DNA of 42,896 bases, from positions 1 through 42,896 of the forward strand of contig JBBSOC010000010.1 in NCBI GenBank assembly GCA_038260095.1, read 5' to 3'. This stretch comes from QHCE01 sp038260095 (lineage in GTDB: Bacteria > Actinomycetota > Actinomycetes > Mycobacteriales > QHCE01). This document shows, one piece after another, positions 8,412 through 15,622 of this stretch (positions are counted from its first letter, which is position 1; each line of letters begins with the position of its first letter). The position numbers were made by a program, and so were the translations under genes. Under the pieces are notes generated by a model, which ran no database searches, was not told where the DNA came from, and worked only from the letters and a program-made list of their open reading frames with translations.

Positions 8412-8750
8412 TCAGACCGCTCGTGAGGTGTTTTCAGCGAGGATCCGACGTACGACTTGTTCGATGTGCTGGTCATTAGTTTCCATTTGCGTTGGCGTTT
8501 GTAGCGCCGAGGAGATGACACGGCGGAGCCATACTGATGTCGGAAGTTGCTGTTGACTCGCTGCCGTGCGCATGTGCACCGCAAGGCCAGTAGGGAGCCG
8601 AACAGAAAAGTTCACGGTCCCTACCGGTGCACCTGCGGCGCGCTCGTCAGCGATGGCTTGGTCTGCTGCGGCTTTTTCGCCTTCATAGGCTGCCGCACTA
8701 CTCGTGAGTTTTGCACAGCGGTCGAGTTCGGATCTCTCTGTACTAGTCAT
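8412..8750 (-). CDS. Ribbon-helix-helix antitoxin of BrnTA-like module
   Basis: The 112-residue protein starts at ATG 8750, whose first 8 bases overlap the end of the toxin gene (ATGACTAG). A GGA ribosome-binding core sits within the toxin's last codons. Residues 1-45 are Ala/Glu-rich and probably the toxin-binding part. Residues about 50-85 (TVNFSVRLPTGLAVHMRTAA, then PTSVWLRRVISSAL) look like a ribbon-helix-helix DNA-binding fold, a beta strand followed by two helices. The toxin-first order is typical of BrnT/BrnA. The antitoxin should neutralise the toxin and repress the shared promoter. The protein is not recognised beyond fold level. Confidence 0.6.
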   Translation of the reverse strand: MTSTERSELDRCAKLTSSAAAYEGEKAAADQAIADERAAGAPVGTVNFSVRLPTGLAVHMRTAASQQQLPTSVWLRRVISSALQTPTQMETNDQHIEQVVRRILAENTSRAV

Positions 8751-9099
8751 TGCCGCGTCCTTCCATGTAGCGCTGTAAGTCTGAACCGGTTGTGGTGTAG
8801 GCGGTGATACCAAATAGCTCTGCGTCAATGCGCATAGCGATCACTGTGATGATGTGTTCTCCACTGGGTGTGTATCCGATACAGCGAATGGTCTCACCGT
8901 CACCCTTATTGCGCGGGTCTGGATCGTCCACCTCTCGATTTGGATCGTTCCATGCCTCTTGAGTCCAGCTCACCGCAATGTTATCGCTGCCATCGCGGAC
9001 ATCGCGGACATCGCGGACATCGCGGACATCGCGGACATGGCGATTTTCGATGTGCTTCCGTTGGGCAGCGCTCCACTCCCAAGCGACATGTTCATTCAC
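8743..9099 (-). CDS. BrnT-like toxin with internal VRD tripeptide repeat
   Basis: The 118-residue product fits the BrnT (RelE-fold ribonuclease) pattern: an N-terminal W-x-W followed by KHIENRH, then DPDPRNKGDGETIRCIGYT, a strand HIITVIAMRI, and a C-terminal TGSDLQRYMEG. It is related to the second toxin of this window at 37608-37895. Between the conserved His (about 21) and the SDNIAVSW strand lies an insertion of five VRD repeats, encoded by five exact 9-bp units. The start is GTG at 9099 with no visible ribosome-binding site and palindromes directly upstream, suggesting a leaderless or tightly autoregulated transcript. No frameshift is seen; whether the expanded loop allows toxicity is unknown. 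Confidence 0.6.
   Translation of the reverse strand: MNEHVAWEWSAAQRKHIENRHVRDVRDVRDVRDVRDGSDNIAVSWTQEAWNDPNREVDDPDPRNKGDGETIRCIGYTPSGEHIITVIAMRIDAELFGITAYTTTGSDLQRYMEGRGND
8992..9036. repeat. Five perfect tandem copies of a 9-bp unit inside a toxin gene
   Basis: ATCGCGGAC is repeated five times without a mismatch (45 bp), preceded by C and followed by ATGG. On the coding (minus) strand each unit reads Val-Arg-Asp. Because the unit is a multiple of 3, gain or loss of copies keeps the reading frame, so copy number could vary between strains without destroying the gene. Confidence 0.95.
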
Positions 9100-9140
9100 T
9101 ACACGAGTGTAGCACGATGTACTGCACAGTACTACGTAGT
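9099..9140. promoter_or_regulatory. Cluster of palindromes: likely operator of the BrnTA-like module
   Basis: Three dyads are packed into 42 bp directly upstream of and touching the toxin start: CTACAC-GA-GTGTAG (9099-9112), GTACTG-CA-CAGTAC (9119-9132) and the perfect palindrome ACTACGTAGT (9131-9140). Such arrays are usual binding sites for ribbon-helix-helix antitoxins. The core GTAC/GTGTA elements resemble the dyad upstream of the second BrnT-like module (37502-37513). Confidence 0.55.
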
Positions 9141-9159
9141 GCTGTTTGATAGCTACTTT

Positions 9160-9190
9160 ATTCAGATTTGCAGCAGCGGAAAATCTGAAT
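9160..9190 (-). terminator. Hairpin between trpA and the TA module
   Basis: ATTCAGATTT (9160-9169) and AAATCTGAAT (9181-9190) form a perfect 10-bp stem with an 11-base loop, 14 bases beyond the trpA stop. No T-run follows on the minus strand. Its position suggests it ends the trp operon transcript and separates it from the TA promoter. Confidence 0.5.
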
Positions 9191-9194
9191 AAGC

Positions 9195-9210
9195 GGGAAA
9201 ACGTCAGGAA
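9195..9210. repeat. Right copy of 16-bp direct repeat flanking TA module
   Basis: GGGAAAACGTCAGGAA corresponds to the copy at 8388-8403 (14 of 16 identical) and spans the trpA stop codon. It marks the right edge of the presumed insertion between lgt and trpA. Confidence 0.4.
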
Positions 9211-10001
9211 CGAACGCGCACACCCTCGGCAAGATCAACCACGAGCTCGTGCAGCGCTTGCTGGCCAGAGTCGCGATCGGAAGCATCAAGTAAGCAGCGC
9301 ACCAGAGCTGATCCAACGATTACTCCGTCGGCATAAGACGCGACTTGGGCGGCCTGCTTCGCGTTGGACACGCCGAGCCCAATGCCCACTGGAAGATCGG
9401 TTACAGCACGCACCCGCTGTGTCAAAGCCGGTGCCGCACTGCTCAGCTGGTCTCGAGCGCCGGTGACACCCATCACGGATGCCGCGTACACGAAACCTCG
9501 GCACGCTGCCGCCGTACTAGTAAGCCTGGCCTTCGTGGAGCTGGGGGCAACTAGGAAAACTCTGTCTAGCTGATACTTGTCGCTCGCCGCGATCCACTCT
9601 GTGGCCTCTTCTGGCAGTAAGTCCGGCGTTATGAGCCCTGCCCCGCCACTTAAGCTAAGCGCCCGGGCAAACTCGGTGACGCCATAGCGTTCTATCGGGT
9701 TCCAGTACGACATCACCATCGGCGTCGCGCCTGCCTCGGCAATGGCCTCCACCGCGGTGAAGACATCGCGCACCCGGGTACCAGCCCGCAGTGCGGTTTC
9801 TACCGCGGATTGGATAGTGGGGCCGTCGATCACCGGATCGGAGTACGGCACGCCCACCTCAACAATGTCCACTCCAGCAGCGACCATGGTCCGCATTGCG
9901 GCAATGGATTCGGCGACATTGGGAAAACCCACCGGAAGGTAACCGATCAGCGCACTGCGATGCTCCGCCGCGGCCGAGGCAAAGACTTCCCGAACGCTCA
10001 T
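9204..10001 (-). CDS. trpA: Tryptophan synthase alpha subunit
   Basis: The 265-residue TIM-barrel protein cleaves indole-3-glycerol phosphate to indole and glyceraldehyde 3-phosphate, with indole tunnelled to TrpB. The two catalytic acids are at the expected places: Glu48 in DIVEVGVPYSDP and Asp59 in VIDGPTIQ. The phosphate-binding GIGLGVSN lies near 215. Its ATG overlaps the trpB stop by 4 bases, giving translational coupling that suits a 1:1 complex. It is the last gene of the operon that starts at hisI. Confidence 0.96.
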   Translation of the reverse strand: MSVREVFASAAAEHRSALIGYLPVGFPNVAESIAAMRTMVAAGVDIVEVGVPYSDPVIDGPTIQSAVETALRAGTRVRDVFTAVEAIAEAGATPMVMSYWNPIERYGVTEFARALSLSGGAGLITPDLLPEEATEWIAASDKYQLDRVFLVAPSSTKARLTSTAAACRGFVYAASVMGVTGARDQLSSAAPALTQRVRAVTDLPVGIGLGVSNAKQAAQVASYADGVIVGSALVRCLLDASDRDSGQQALHELVVDLAEGVRVRS

Positions 10002-11239
10002 GGTCGATCCGCTGGTGACTCAGACACCAGATTGAACCAGTTCGCCGCGGTTTCCATGTCTTTGTCGCCTCGACCAGACAGGTTCACCACCACAACGGGC
10101 GTACGGCCAAGGCGCAGGGTGAGCTCGGGCGCGATGGAGCGCACCCCCGCGAGCGCGTGTGCGCTCTCGATCGCGGGGATGATGCCTTCCGTGCGGCACA
10201 GCAGCTGAAGCGCCTGCATGGCTTGCTCATCGGTGACAGCCTCATAACGAACCCGGCCGGTTTCATGTAGCCACGCGTGCTCGGGGCCGATGCCGGGGTA
10301 ATCCAAGCCAGCCGAGATCGAATGTGACTCGCGAGTTTGACCATCAGCGTCCTGCAGCACGAAAGAACGAGCGCCGTGCAGCACACCTGAGGATCCCCCG
10401 GTGATGGCAGCTGCGTGACGTCGCGTGTTCACACCATCGCCGCCAGCCTCAAATCCATACAAGGCAACGTCGGTATCGGACAAGAAATCGTAAAAAATAC
10501 CGATCGCGTTGGAGCCGCCGCCTACACATGCACACACCGCGTCGGGGAGCTTTCCCAAAAGTCGCTGGGCTTGTTGGCGGGTTTCTACACCAATGACCCG
10601 CTGAAAGTCACGCACCATGGTAGGGAACGGATGGGGACCGCCTACCGAACCGATAACGTAATGTGTGTGCTCGACGGTGGAAACCCAATCGCGAAACGCC
10701 TCATTCATCGCATCCTTGAGCGTACGACTACCAGTAGTAACCGGCACGACTGTGGCACCCAGCAAACGCATACGGGCCACATTCAGTGCTTGGCGTTGGG
10801 TATCAAGCTCCCCCATGTAGACGGTGCACTCCAGGTCAAACAACGCGGCCGCCGTAGCCGCGGCTACACCGTGCTGACCGGCACCGGTCTCGGCGATAAT
10901 CCGCCGCTTGCCCATTCGCTTGGTCAGTAGGGCCTGACCAAGAACATTATTGATCTTGTGCGCGCCGGTGTGGTTGAGGTCTTCCCGTTTGAGTAACACA
11001 CGGGCTCCGAGTTCCACGCTGAGCCGCCGCGCGTCGTAAAGCAAACTCGGCCGACCGGCATACTGCACCAGCAGTCGGCTCAGCTCATCCGTGAACTCAA
11101 CGTCCGCCATCGCTTCGGTGTAGACCGCTGTGAGCTCATCGAGCGCGGCCACCAAAGCTTCGGGCACAAACCGGCCGCCAAATCGACCGAAGTGGCCTGC
11201 ACTGTGAGGTGCTGTTGAGGTATTCGTTTCTGTGCTCAT
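9998..11239 (-). CDS. trpB: Tryptophan synthase beta subunit
   Basis: The 413-residue PLP enzyme condenses indole with serine to give tryptophan. Lys95 within LNHTGAHKINN forms the Schiff base with PLP, Glu117 (AETGAGQHG) is the catalytic acid, and the phosphate-binding loop GGGSNA is at 240-245. The N-terminal FGRFGGRFVPEAL is typical of the TrpB1 class that partners TrpA. The start ATG overlaps the trpC stop by 4 bases. Length and motifs indicate an intact gene. Confidence 0.97.
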   Translation of the reverse strand: MSTETNTSTAPHSAGHFGRFGGRFVPEALVAALDELTAVYTEAMADVEFTDELSRLLVQYAGRPSLLYDARRLSVELGARVLLKREDLNHTGAHKINNVLGQALLTKRMGKRRIIAETGAGQHGVAAATAAALFDLECTVYMGELDTQRQALNVARMRLLGATVVPVTTGSRTLKDAMNEAFRDWVSTVEHTHYVIGSVGGPHPFPTMVRDFQRVIGVETRQQAQRLLGKLPDAVCACVGGGSNAIGIFYDFLSDTDVALYGFEAGGDGVNTRRHAAAITGGSSGVLHGARSFVLQDADGQTRESHSISAGLDYPGIGPEHAWLHETGRVRYEAVTDEQAMQALQLLCRTEGIIPAIESAHALAGVRSIAPELTLRLGRTPVVVVNLSGRGDKDMETAANWFNLVSESPADRP

Positions 11240-12045
11240 CGAGGCGTTCGCGGTGTCGCCGGATGAGCGCCGGCGGTCACCAGTTCAGCGACGGCGTCGC
11301 GCGGGCTCTTATGTGTTACCAGACTCTCCCCCACCAAAACAGCGTCCGCTCCAGCGGCCGCGTATCCGATCAGTTCATGCGGGCCATGCACACCTGATTC
11401 GGCGATCTTGAGCACATCCGAGGGCAGACCTGGGCTGATCCGTTCAAACACGGAACGATCCACCTGTAATGTCGTCAGGTCTCGGGCATTAACCCCTATT
11501 ACCTTCGCGCCAGCGCGCAACGCTCGGTCAGCCTCTGCTTCGGTATGTACTTCTACCAGCGCTGTCATTCCCAGGGACTCGATGCGCTCCAGCAATCCCA
11601 TCAACGCATTGTCTTCTAGCGCCGCCACGATCAGCAGGCACATGTCCGCCCCGTACGCACGAGCCTCGAGGACCTGATAGCTGGTGACAATGAAGTCCTT
11701 GCACAACACCGGCACATCCACAGCAGCGCGCACAGCAGTTAAATCGGCCGCGGAACCATGGAAACGTCGACTTTCGGTGAGTACGCTGATGCAGCGGGCA
11801 CCACCAGCTTCATATTCGGACGCGAGCGCGGCTGGATCGGGAATCTCAGCCAGCTTGCCTCGCGCCGGTGAAGCGCGTTTGACTTCCGCGATCACGCCAA
11901 CACCAGGTTCGCGCAGCGCGGCGAGCGCGTTACGCACATCAGGGGCCGCGGCTACCCGCTCTTTCACCTCTTCGATCGGCGTCTGTGCCTCTCGTTGGGC
12001 GAGCTCAGCACGGACGCCTACCAGGATGTCATCGAGCACGCTCAC
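11236..12045 (-). CDS. trpC: Indole-3-glycerol phosphate synthase
   Basis: This 269-residue TIM-barrel enzyme closes the ring of carboxyphenylaminodeoxyribulose phosphate to make indole-3-glycerol phosphate, the substrate of TrpA. The catalytic lysine of the EVKRASPARG block (54-63), Lys116 in LCKDFIV, Glu165 in LVEVHTE and the phosphate-binding IAESGVHGP near 215 are all present. It is monofunctional: no TrpF domain is fused. The ATG at 12045 begins 40 bases after the stop of the trp-region membrane protein, the only real gap inside the operon. Confidence 0.96.
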   Translation of the reverse strand: MSVLDDILVGVRAELAQREAQTPIEEVKERVAAAPDVRNALAALREPGVGVIAEVKRASPARGKLAEIPDPAALASEYEAGGARCISVLTESRRFHGSAADLTAVRAAVDVPVLCKDFIVTSYQVLEARAYGADMCLLIVAALEDNALMGLLERIESLGMTALVEVHTEAEADRALRAGAKVIGVNARDLTTLQVDRSVFERISPGLPSDVLKIAESGVHGPHELIGYAAAGADAVLVGESLVTHKSPRDAVAELVTAGAHPATPRTPR

Positions 12046-12084
12046 ATTGACTCCATCGCCGGTCTCGTGTTTGCCGCGATGCTA

Positions 12085-12744
12085 CTAAGAGCTGTCGCCA
12101 TCATGCCTATCCGGGGGTGGTTGGGTTGGATCAATGCCACGGTCAAGGGAGTCCCACAACACTGTTGGATCCGACGATATCGAGTGCGATCCCGTTGCGA
12201 GTGACCGCGCCCGCAGCGACGTCCCAGGCGCCTCGTATTGCGCACTCATCACGGCTTGGTTGGTCTGCCAGCGCCGGAACCGCACCACCGTCAGTGCGCC
12301 GGCACTTGCGAGTAACGCTCCGGCGGTCACCAGTGACACCGGCCAAAACAAGGCCAAGTCAAGACGTTGCGCACCGGCTTCAGGTTCAGCTACCAGACCC
12401 ACGACACCGGCGAGCGCCACCGCTAATCCAGCACCCGTCACAATCAAACCCACCAACAACCGGCCGCGTTTGGCAGTGGCAACCAGCGCTGCCGCGCCCG
12501 CCAGCGCTACCAAGCCCATGGCCGACGCCCACGGCGCGGCATCCTTGCCGGTGATGATGTGACGTACCGGTGGGAGCGGTGCGGGTCGAGCAGCTTGCTC
12601 CACCCACCATTGGCGCGAGGCGGCAAATAGCGCCAGCGCTCCACCCAAAACGCTCAGCACTACCGCTAAGGCAAGCTCCCGCCGCGCCCGCTGCCGCTGG
12701 GCACTCTCAGCTAGCGGCTCTGCCGAAACACATACCGATGTCAT
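12085..12744 (-). CDS. Trp-region conserved membrane protein (TIGR02234/Rv1610 type)
   Basis: The 219-residue protein has four predicted transmembrane helices: about 26-44, 74-92, 97-118 and 130-150. A characteristic periplasmic stretch ASRQWWVEQAARPAPLPP lies after the first helix. Proteins of this type occupy the same place between trpE and trpC in mycobacteria and relatives; their function is not known. The soluble C-terminal tail contains SDPTVLWDSLDRGIDPT, which is usually conserved. Its start overlaps the trpE stop by 4 bases, so production is coupled to tryptophan synthesis. Confidence 0.85.
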   Translation of the reverse strand: MTSVCVSAEPLAESAQRQRARRELALAVVLSVLGGALALFAASRQWWVEQAARPAPLPPVRHIITGKDAAPWASAMGLVALAGAAALVATAKRGRLLVGLIVTGAGLAVALAGVVGLVAEPEAGAQRLDLALFWPVSLVTAGALLASAGALTVVRFRRWQTNQAVMSAQYEAPGTSLRARSLATGSHSISSDPTVLWDSLDRGIDPTQPPPDRHDGDSS

Positions 12745-14297
12745 CGAGCCGGCCGCATTGTCTCAGCGGAGGCAATAGCCGCGAGCACCGCCGCGGCTTT
12801 GTTGCGTGACTCCTGCTCTTCGGCCGCGGCATCAGAGTCGGCTACTACGCCGGCTCCGGCTTGAACATATGCGGTTCCCCCGTGCAGCAATGTGGTCCGG
12901 ATTGCGATCGCGGTATCCATGTCGCCACCGAAATCCAAGTATCCCACCGCGCCACCGTAGAGCCCGCGACGTGTGGGCTCCAGCTGATCAATCAGCTCCA
13001 TCGCCCGCACCTTAGGTGAGCCACTGAGCGTGCCCGCTGGGAAAGTAGCGGCTAGTAGGTCGTATGCGTTGTGCTCTGGCAGCAGCTCTCCCACCACCGT
13101 GGAGACTATGTGCATAACGTGGCTGTAGCGCTCGACGTTCATGAAGTTTAGTACGTCTACCGTGCCCGGACGACACACTCGGCCCAAGTCGTTGCGGCCA
13201 AGATCAACCAGCATCACGTGCTCGGCGCGCTCTTTGGGATCAGCGAGAAGCTCGGCCGCGAGCAACGCGTCTGCTTCCGGACTGCCCCCACGCGGCCTCG
13301 TTCCCGCAATCGGACGCAGCAGCGCGCGGCGTCCTGTCATCTGCACCTGCGTCTCGGGGCTAGAGCCGGCGATGTCGAATCCGTCGAAGCGGAGCAGATA
13401 CATGTACGGGCTGGGGTTGGTTGCGCGCAGGACGCGGTAGATGTCGAGCGGGTCCGCGTCAATAGCCCGGCTAAACCGCTGGCTCGGCACAATCTGAAAG
13501 CACTCACCAGCGCGAATCGCAGCCTTGCACTCCTCGACTGCTTTTCCGAATGCACCCACGGGCATCGTGCTCGTGTACTCGATTTCGCCAGGATCGGTCA
13601 AGGTTGCCACGCTGGGAGCGATGGGCCGGGACAGCGCGGTAGTCATAGCCTCTAGGCGTCCGACCGCGCGGTGGTACGCGCCCGCAATCACTGCGTCATC
13701 ACGACCGGCGTTTTGACCCGCATCGGCGGTATGGCTGGCATCAAGAGCAGGGCCAACAGGGGGGAGGATTGCGTTCGCGATCAACAGCAGCGAACCGTCG
13801 TGGTGGTCGAGTACCGCAAGGTCGGTGACCAACATCATGCCGAGCTCTGGCAGCGGAATATCGCGCGCTCCAGTGTCTGGTAGTCGTTCGAGGTAGCGGA
13901 CGACGTCATAGGAGAGATAGCCGACCATGCCGCCGGTTAACGGTGGCGCGCCGGGCTCACTCGGCGTGGCAAGCGCTGCCACTGTGTCACGAAGCGCGGC
14001 CATAGGGTTACCGCTAGTGGCTACACCTTCCGGTGGGTCACCCAACCATAAGGCTTGCCCGTCACGCTCGGTCAGCGTGGCTGCGCTGCGCACACCGATG
14101 AACGAATAGCGCGACCAGTTGCGGCCCGGTTCGGCGGATTCGAGCAAAAACGTTCCGGGCCCTCCGGCTAACTTACGGAATAAGCCGATCGGGGTTTCTG
14201 AATCAGCCAACAGCCGCCGAGTTACGGGCACAACACGGCCGTTGCGAGCACGTTCGGCGAATCCGGCCAGGTCAGGAACGATAACGCCGGTGGTCAT
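12741..14297 (-). CDS. trpE: Anthranilate synthase component I
   Basis: The 518-residue enzyme converts chorismate to anthranilate with ammonia supplied by TrpG, opening tryptophan synthesis. The N-terminal regulatory site LLESAEPGRNWSRYSFIG (about 51-68) carries the tryptophan feedback element. The chorismate-binding C-terminal half shows FQIVPSQRFSR, SPSPETQ-like SSPETQVQ, GTRPRGG, DLGRNDLGRV and TFPAGTLSGSPK. trpG and trpD are not in the operon, as in mycobacteria. The ATG overlaps the hisI stop by 4 bases. Confidence 0.96.
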   Translation of the reverse strand: MTTGVIVPDLAGFAERARNGRVVPVTRRLLADSETPIGLFRKLAGGPGTFLLESAEPGRNWSRYSFIGVRSAATLTERDGQALWLGDPPEGVATSGNPMAALRDTVAALATPSEPGAPPLTGGMVGYLSYDVVRYLERLPDTGARDIPLPELGMMLVTDLAVLDHHDGSLLLIANAILPPVGPALDASHTADAGQNAGRDDAVIAGAYHRAVGRLEAMTTALSRPIAPSVATLTDPGEIEYTSTMPVGAFGKAVEECKAAIRAGECFQIVPSQRFSRAIDADPLDIYRVLRATNPSPYMYLLRFDGFDIAGSSPETQVQMTGRRALLRPIAGTRPRGGSPEADALLAAELLADPKERAEHVMLVDLGRNDLGRVCRPGTVDVLNFMNVERYSHVMHIVSTVVGELLPEHNAYDLLAATFPAGTLSGSPKVRAMELIDQLEPTRRGLYGGAVGYLDFGGDMDTAIAIRTTLLHGGTAYVQAGAGVVADSDAAAEEQESRNKAAAVLAAIASAETMRPAR

Positions 14298-14731
14298 AGG
14301 AATAGTTTCCCAGCATCAAAGCAGCTACGGTCACCGGTATGGCAAGCACCGTCGATCTGCTCTACCCCGACCAGCAGCGCGTCTCCGTCGCAGTCCAGGG
14401 CAATCGAGCGCAGATGCTGTACGTGGCCTGAGGTCTCTCCTTTGACCCACATCCGCTGCCGACTTCGGGAAAAAAACGTCACCTGCCGGGTTAGCAGCGT
14501 GAGACGTAGTGCTTCGTCATTCATCCAGCCCAACATCAACACGTCCTTGGTGTCATGCTGCTGGATGATCGCCGCGAACAGGCCATGTTCATCACGCTTG
14601 AGTTTGTCGGCGATAGCAGCCGGGAGCGGCGGGACCGAATCCGAGGCTGGCTCGACGGCCGGGTTGCTCTGACGGGACTCCACCAAGAGCACTCTACGCC
14701 TCGGGTCGAGCTCCGGATTTGTAGTGCCCAC
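14294..14731 (-). CDS. hisI: Phosphoribosyl-AMP cyclohydrolase
   Basis: HisI opens the purine ring of phosphoribosyl-AMP in histidine synthesis. The 145-residue reading has the family core from about residue 38: LKRDEHGLFAAIIQQHDT, MLGWMNDEAL, SRSRQRMWVKGETSGHVQ, the metal-binding LDCDGDALL, and HTGDRSCF. The first 35 residues are unusually long and Ser/Pro-rich. The GTG at 14731 is the only plausible start before the conserved core. Heading the trp operon links histidine and tryptophan synthesis, both drawing on PRPP, as in mycobacteria. Confidence 0.92.
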   Translation of the reverse strand: MGTTNPELDPRRRVLLVESRQSNPAVEPASDSVPPLPAAIADKLKRDEHGLFAAIIQQHDTKDVLMLGWMNDEALRLTLLTRQVTFFSRSRQRMWVKGETSGHVQHLRSIALDCDGDALLVGVEQIDGACHTGDRSCFDAGKLFL

Positions 14732-14760
14732 TGCGGCAATTAGACTGGTCTTACGGCGCT
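14732..14760 (-). promoter_or_regulatory. Candidate promoter for a leaderless hisI-trp transcript
   Basis: On the minus strand TCTAAT lies 7 bases before the GTG start of hisI, the spacing expected when transcription begins at or near the start codon. No convincing -35 box and no ribosome-binding site is seen, which also fits a leaderless message. The match to the -10 consensus is imperfect. Confidence 0.3.
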
Positions 14761-14815
14761 GGCCCGTGAACGATCCGGCGCAGAGGGGTTATCAGCGGAA
14801 CTTGTCGAAGCGGCT

Positions 14816-15199
14816 CTAGCCAAGTGGATAAATCCAGGCGCCCGTCTTGCTATATGATTTAGGGGTAACGGTGGCAATAGACCTACCCGAAAGCCACTCA
14901 GGAGAAGGCCGCGCTAAATATAACGTGTGGGCCATGTCCAGCGGGAGGTCCGGATAATGGTGGCGGAAGCCCACCACGTCTCCGAGCGTCAGGGCGACCG
15001 TCTCGATAACTCAAGTAGCATGGCGTGACGGGCAACCCCGGAGCGTTGTGCGTCCGCGACGGCCACACTCAGAGTTGAGACATAGACGCGGCGATCGCTG
15101 ATGCTGGCATCAGCGATGAGGCGGGACGCATCGTAGTCACCGGCCCCCAGTGCCAAGAGAGCAGAGGTGTCCAGGACAACGTTAAGGGTGAGCGGTCAC
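14816..15199 (-). pseudogene. VapC-type PIN-domain toxin, two compensating frameshifts
   Basis: A start GTG at 15199 overlaps the VapB stop as GTGA, but its frame stops after five codons. A frame shifted by one encodes the PIN N-terminus LTLNVVLDTSALLALGAG, with the first catalytic Asp, through STLSVAVADAQRSGVARHAM to a stop near 14990. The C-terminal PIN half then appears back in the original frame: TLGDVVGFRHHYPDLPLD, AHTLYLARPSPEW and SIATVTPKSYSKTGAWIYPL, ending at TAG 14816. Total length is 128 codons, normal for VapC. Two indels of opposite sign therefore inactivated an otherwise complete ribonuclease toxin gene. A sequencing error would need to have occurred twice. Confidence 0.82.
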
Positions 15200-15459
15200 G
15201 CGCTGCCTGATAAATCCGCCCACTTGTGTTCGGCTCGTGCACCAGCCTCAACCCACCTTTGGCTTTCGGTATCTATGCCGAGGCTTTCACGCAGATAGGC
15301 AAGAGTGTCAGCCTGCAGCTTCCGGCGTTCAGCCTCGGTGCGCTGCACGCTAGCAACCTCGTCAAGATATTCGGCCATAGTGCGGCCTTGTTCGGCGGCC
15401 AAGCCGGCAAGGCGGTCACGAGTGTCCAGCCGGACGCGGATAGTTGTCGTCTCGTTCAT
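15196..15459 (-). CDS. VapB-type ribbon-helix-helix antitoxin
   Basis: The 87-residue protein begins TTTIRVRLDTRDRLAGLAAE, a beta strand plus helix typical of ribbon-helix-helix DNA-binding antitoxins. A second helix with TMAEYLDEVASVQRTEAERR and an acidic C-terminal toxin-wrapping region follow. The reading frame is intact from ATG 15459, and a small dyad lies just upstream. Its partner toxin gene downstream is frameshifted, so the protein may persist as an orphan repressor or as protection against related toxins. Confidence 0.75.
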   Translation of the reverse strand: MNETTTIRVRLDTRDRLAGLAAEQGRTMAEYLDEVASVQRTEAERRKLQADTLAYLRESLGIDTESQRWVEAGARAEHKWADLSGSA

Positions 15460-15467
15460 GTGAGCAA

Positions 15468-15482
15468 TCTACACCTCGTAGA
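15468..15482. promoter_or_regulatory. Dyad upstream of the VapB-type gene
   Basis: TCTAC-ACCTC-GTAGA has perfect 5-bp arms and starts 9 bases upstream of the antitoxin ATG. It is a plausible autoregulatory operator for the ribbon-helix-helix protein. Confidence 0.4.
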
Positions 15483-15577
15483 CGGCCGAGAGCGGACTCT
15501 GAAATCAAATTCCTTACTAGATGATGCTTCCACCCCAAACAAATTGTAAAGCTCTGAAAGTTGTAAATTTTCAGCTA

Positions 15578-15593
15578 TTCAACTAGCGTTGAA
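15578..15593. promoter_or_regulatory. Candidate TetR operator before the ABC exporter operon
   Basis: TTCAAC-TAGC-GTTGAA is a perfect 6-4-6 inverted repeat 30 bases upstream of the ABC ATPase start. The operon's last gene encodes a TetR-family regulator, and such regulators normally bind a dyad of this size over their own promoter. Confidence 0.5.
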
Positions 15594-15622
15594 CTCAACA
15601 CCCGTGGAGTTAGGAATTTTGC

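Noticed and set aside
8992..9036. Short CRISPR-like array
   Set aside because: The 9-bp units are directly adjacent without spacers and lie in frame inside a gene; this is a minisatellite.
14805..14880. tRNA-like sequence (GCTCTAGCCAAGTGGATAAATCC)
   Set aside because: It recalls a D-arm, but no acceptor, anticodon or TpsiC stem could be assembled, and the bases belong to the vapC C-terminal frame.
14732..15000. Trp leader peptide with attenuator before hisI
   Set aside because: No short frame with consecutive Trp codons was found; the hairpin GGTGG/CCACC near 14958-14974 falls inside the vapC remains.
14985..15199. Stop-codon readthrough producing a VapB-VapC fusion
   Set aside because: The antitoxin frame runs into the PIN N-terminus past its TGA, but a second frameshift follows, so readthrough could not yield a complete toxin.
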